A stretch of DNA of 5,512 nucleotides. Origin: JBBARC01 sp040400005 (GTDB lineage: Bacteria > Pseudomonadota > Alphaproteobacteria > Acetobacterales > Acetobacteraceae). The stretch spans positions 1 to 5,512 of the forward strand of contig JBBARC010000081.1 in the NCBI GenBank assembly GCA_040400005.1, given 5' to 3'. A program made the translations under genes and the position numbers. The notes under the pieces are model-generated. The model was not told where the DNA came from, searched no databases, and saw nothing but the letters and a program-made list of their open reading frames with translations. Below are positions 5,424 through 5,512 of the stretch, piece after piece. Positions within the stretch are counted from its first letter, which is position 1; each line of letters starts with the position of its first letter.

Positions 5424-5512
5424 GCGTTTTACCTCCCGCAATGCGACCGGCGCAGAGGCTGCACGGATGCTGCAACAGTTGGGTGCGGTGGGATTTTGAC
5501 GCGCGTTGGCTG
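5424..5512. other. Unassigned tail of the window
   Basis: These 89 bases hold no gene I can support. An ATG at 5441 opens a frame to the window edge (24 codons), but it has no ribosome site and its translation is unlike any family I know. The start of lysA, often next in this gene order, is not visible here and could lie beyond the window. Confidence 0.4.

Noticed and set aside
5441..5512. Start of another gene at ATG 5441
   Set aside because: There is no ribosome site, the residues match nothing I recognise, and only 24 codons are visible.

Overview
The window looks like a stretch of alphaproteobacterial chromosome. The suggestion rests on a moderately high GC content, on the block of a TlpA-like gene divergent from argH with a tiny LptM-type lipoprotein overlapping the argH end (an arrangement I recall from alphaproteobacteria), and on Tat-type export signals. 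The exact order or genus cannot be fixed from the sequence; a Rhodospirillales/Acetobacterales-like organism is a guess.

Layout. Positions 1-121 hold a GC-rich hairpin repeat (copy 1) and the ribosome binding site of rpiA. rpiA (122-811, +), ribose-5-phosphate isomerase A, is followed after 38 bases by a Tat-exported FAD amine oxidase (850-2388, +), probably in the same transcript. Then comes an island of about 850 bases with lower GC (2440-3291). It is bounded by two further copies of the hairpin repeat in opposite orientation (copy 2 on the minus strand, copy 3 on the plus strand). Its only convincing gene, on the minus strand (2508-3176), encodes an unrecognised 222-residue protein with a cysteine-rich, zinc-ribbon-like N-terminus and an R-H-x3-H motif of the kind found in HEPN RNase domains. 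Next is a periplasmic TlpA-like thiol-disulfide oxidoreductase (3365-3895, -), which starts only 5 bases from the divergent argH (3901-5298, +), argininosuccinate lyase. The last A of the argH stop region is shared with a 42-residue lipoprotein (5295-5423, +) that has the LptM/YifL pattern.

How the genes fit together. Most of the window is housekeeping: pentose phosphate metabolism (rpiA), arginine biosynthesis (argH), envelope redox chemistry (TlpA-like) and probable maturation of the outer-membrane LPS translocon (lptM). The odd part is the middle. A candidate HEPN protein of unknown role sits in a compositionally different segment between inverted copies of a dispersed hairpin repeat. The three repeat copies keep the same stem through a compensatory base-pair change, so the folded form is probably what is conserved. 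No tRNA, rRNA, CRISPR array or transposase gene was seen.
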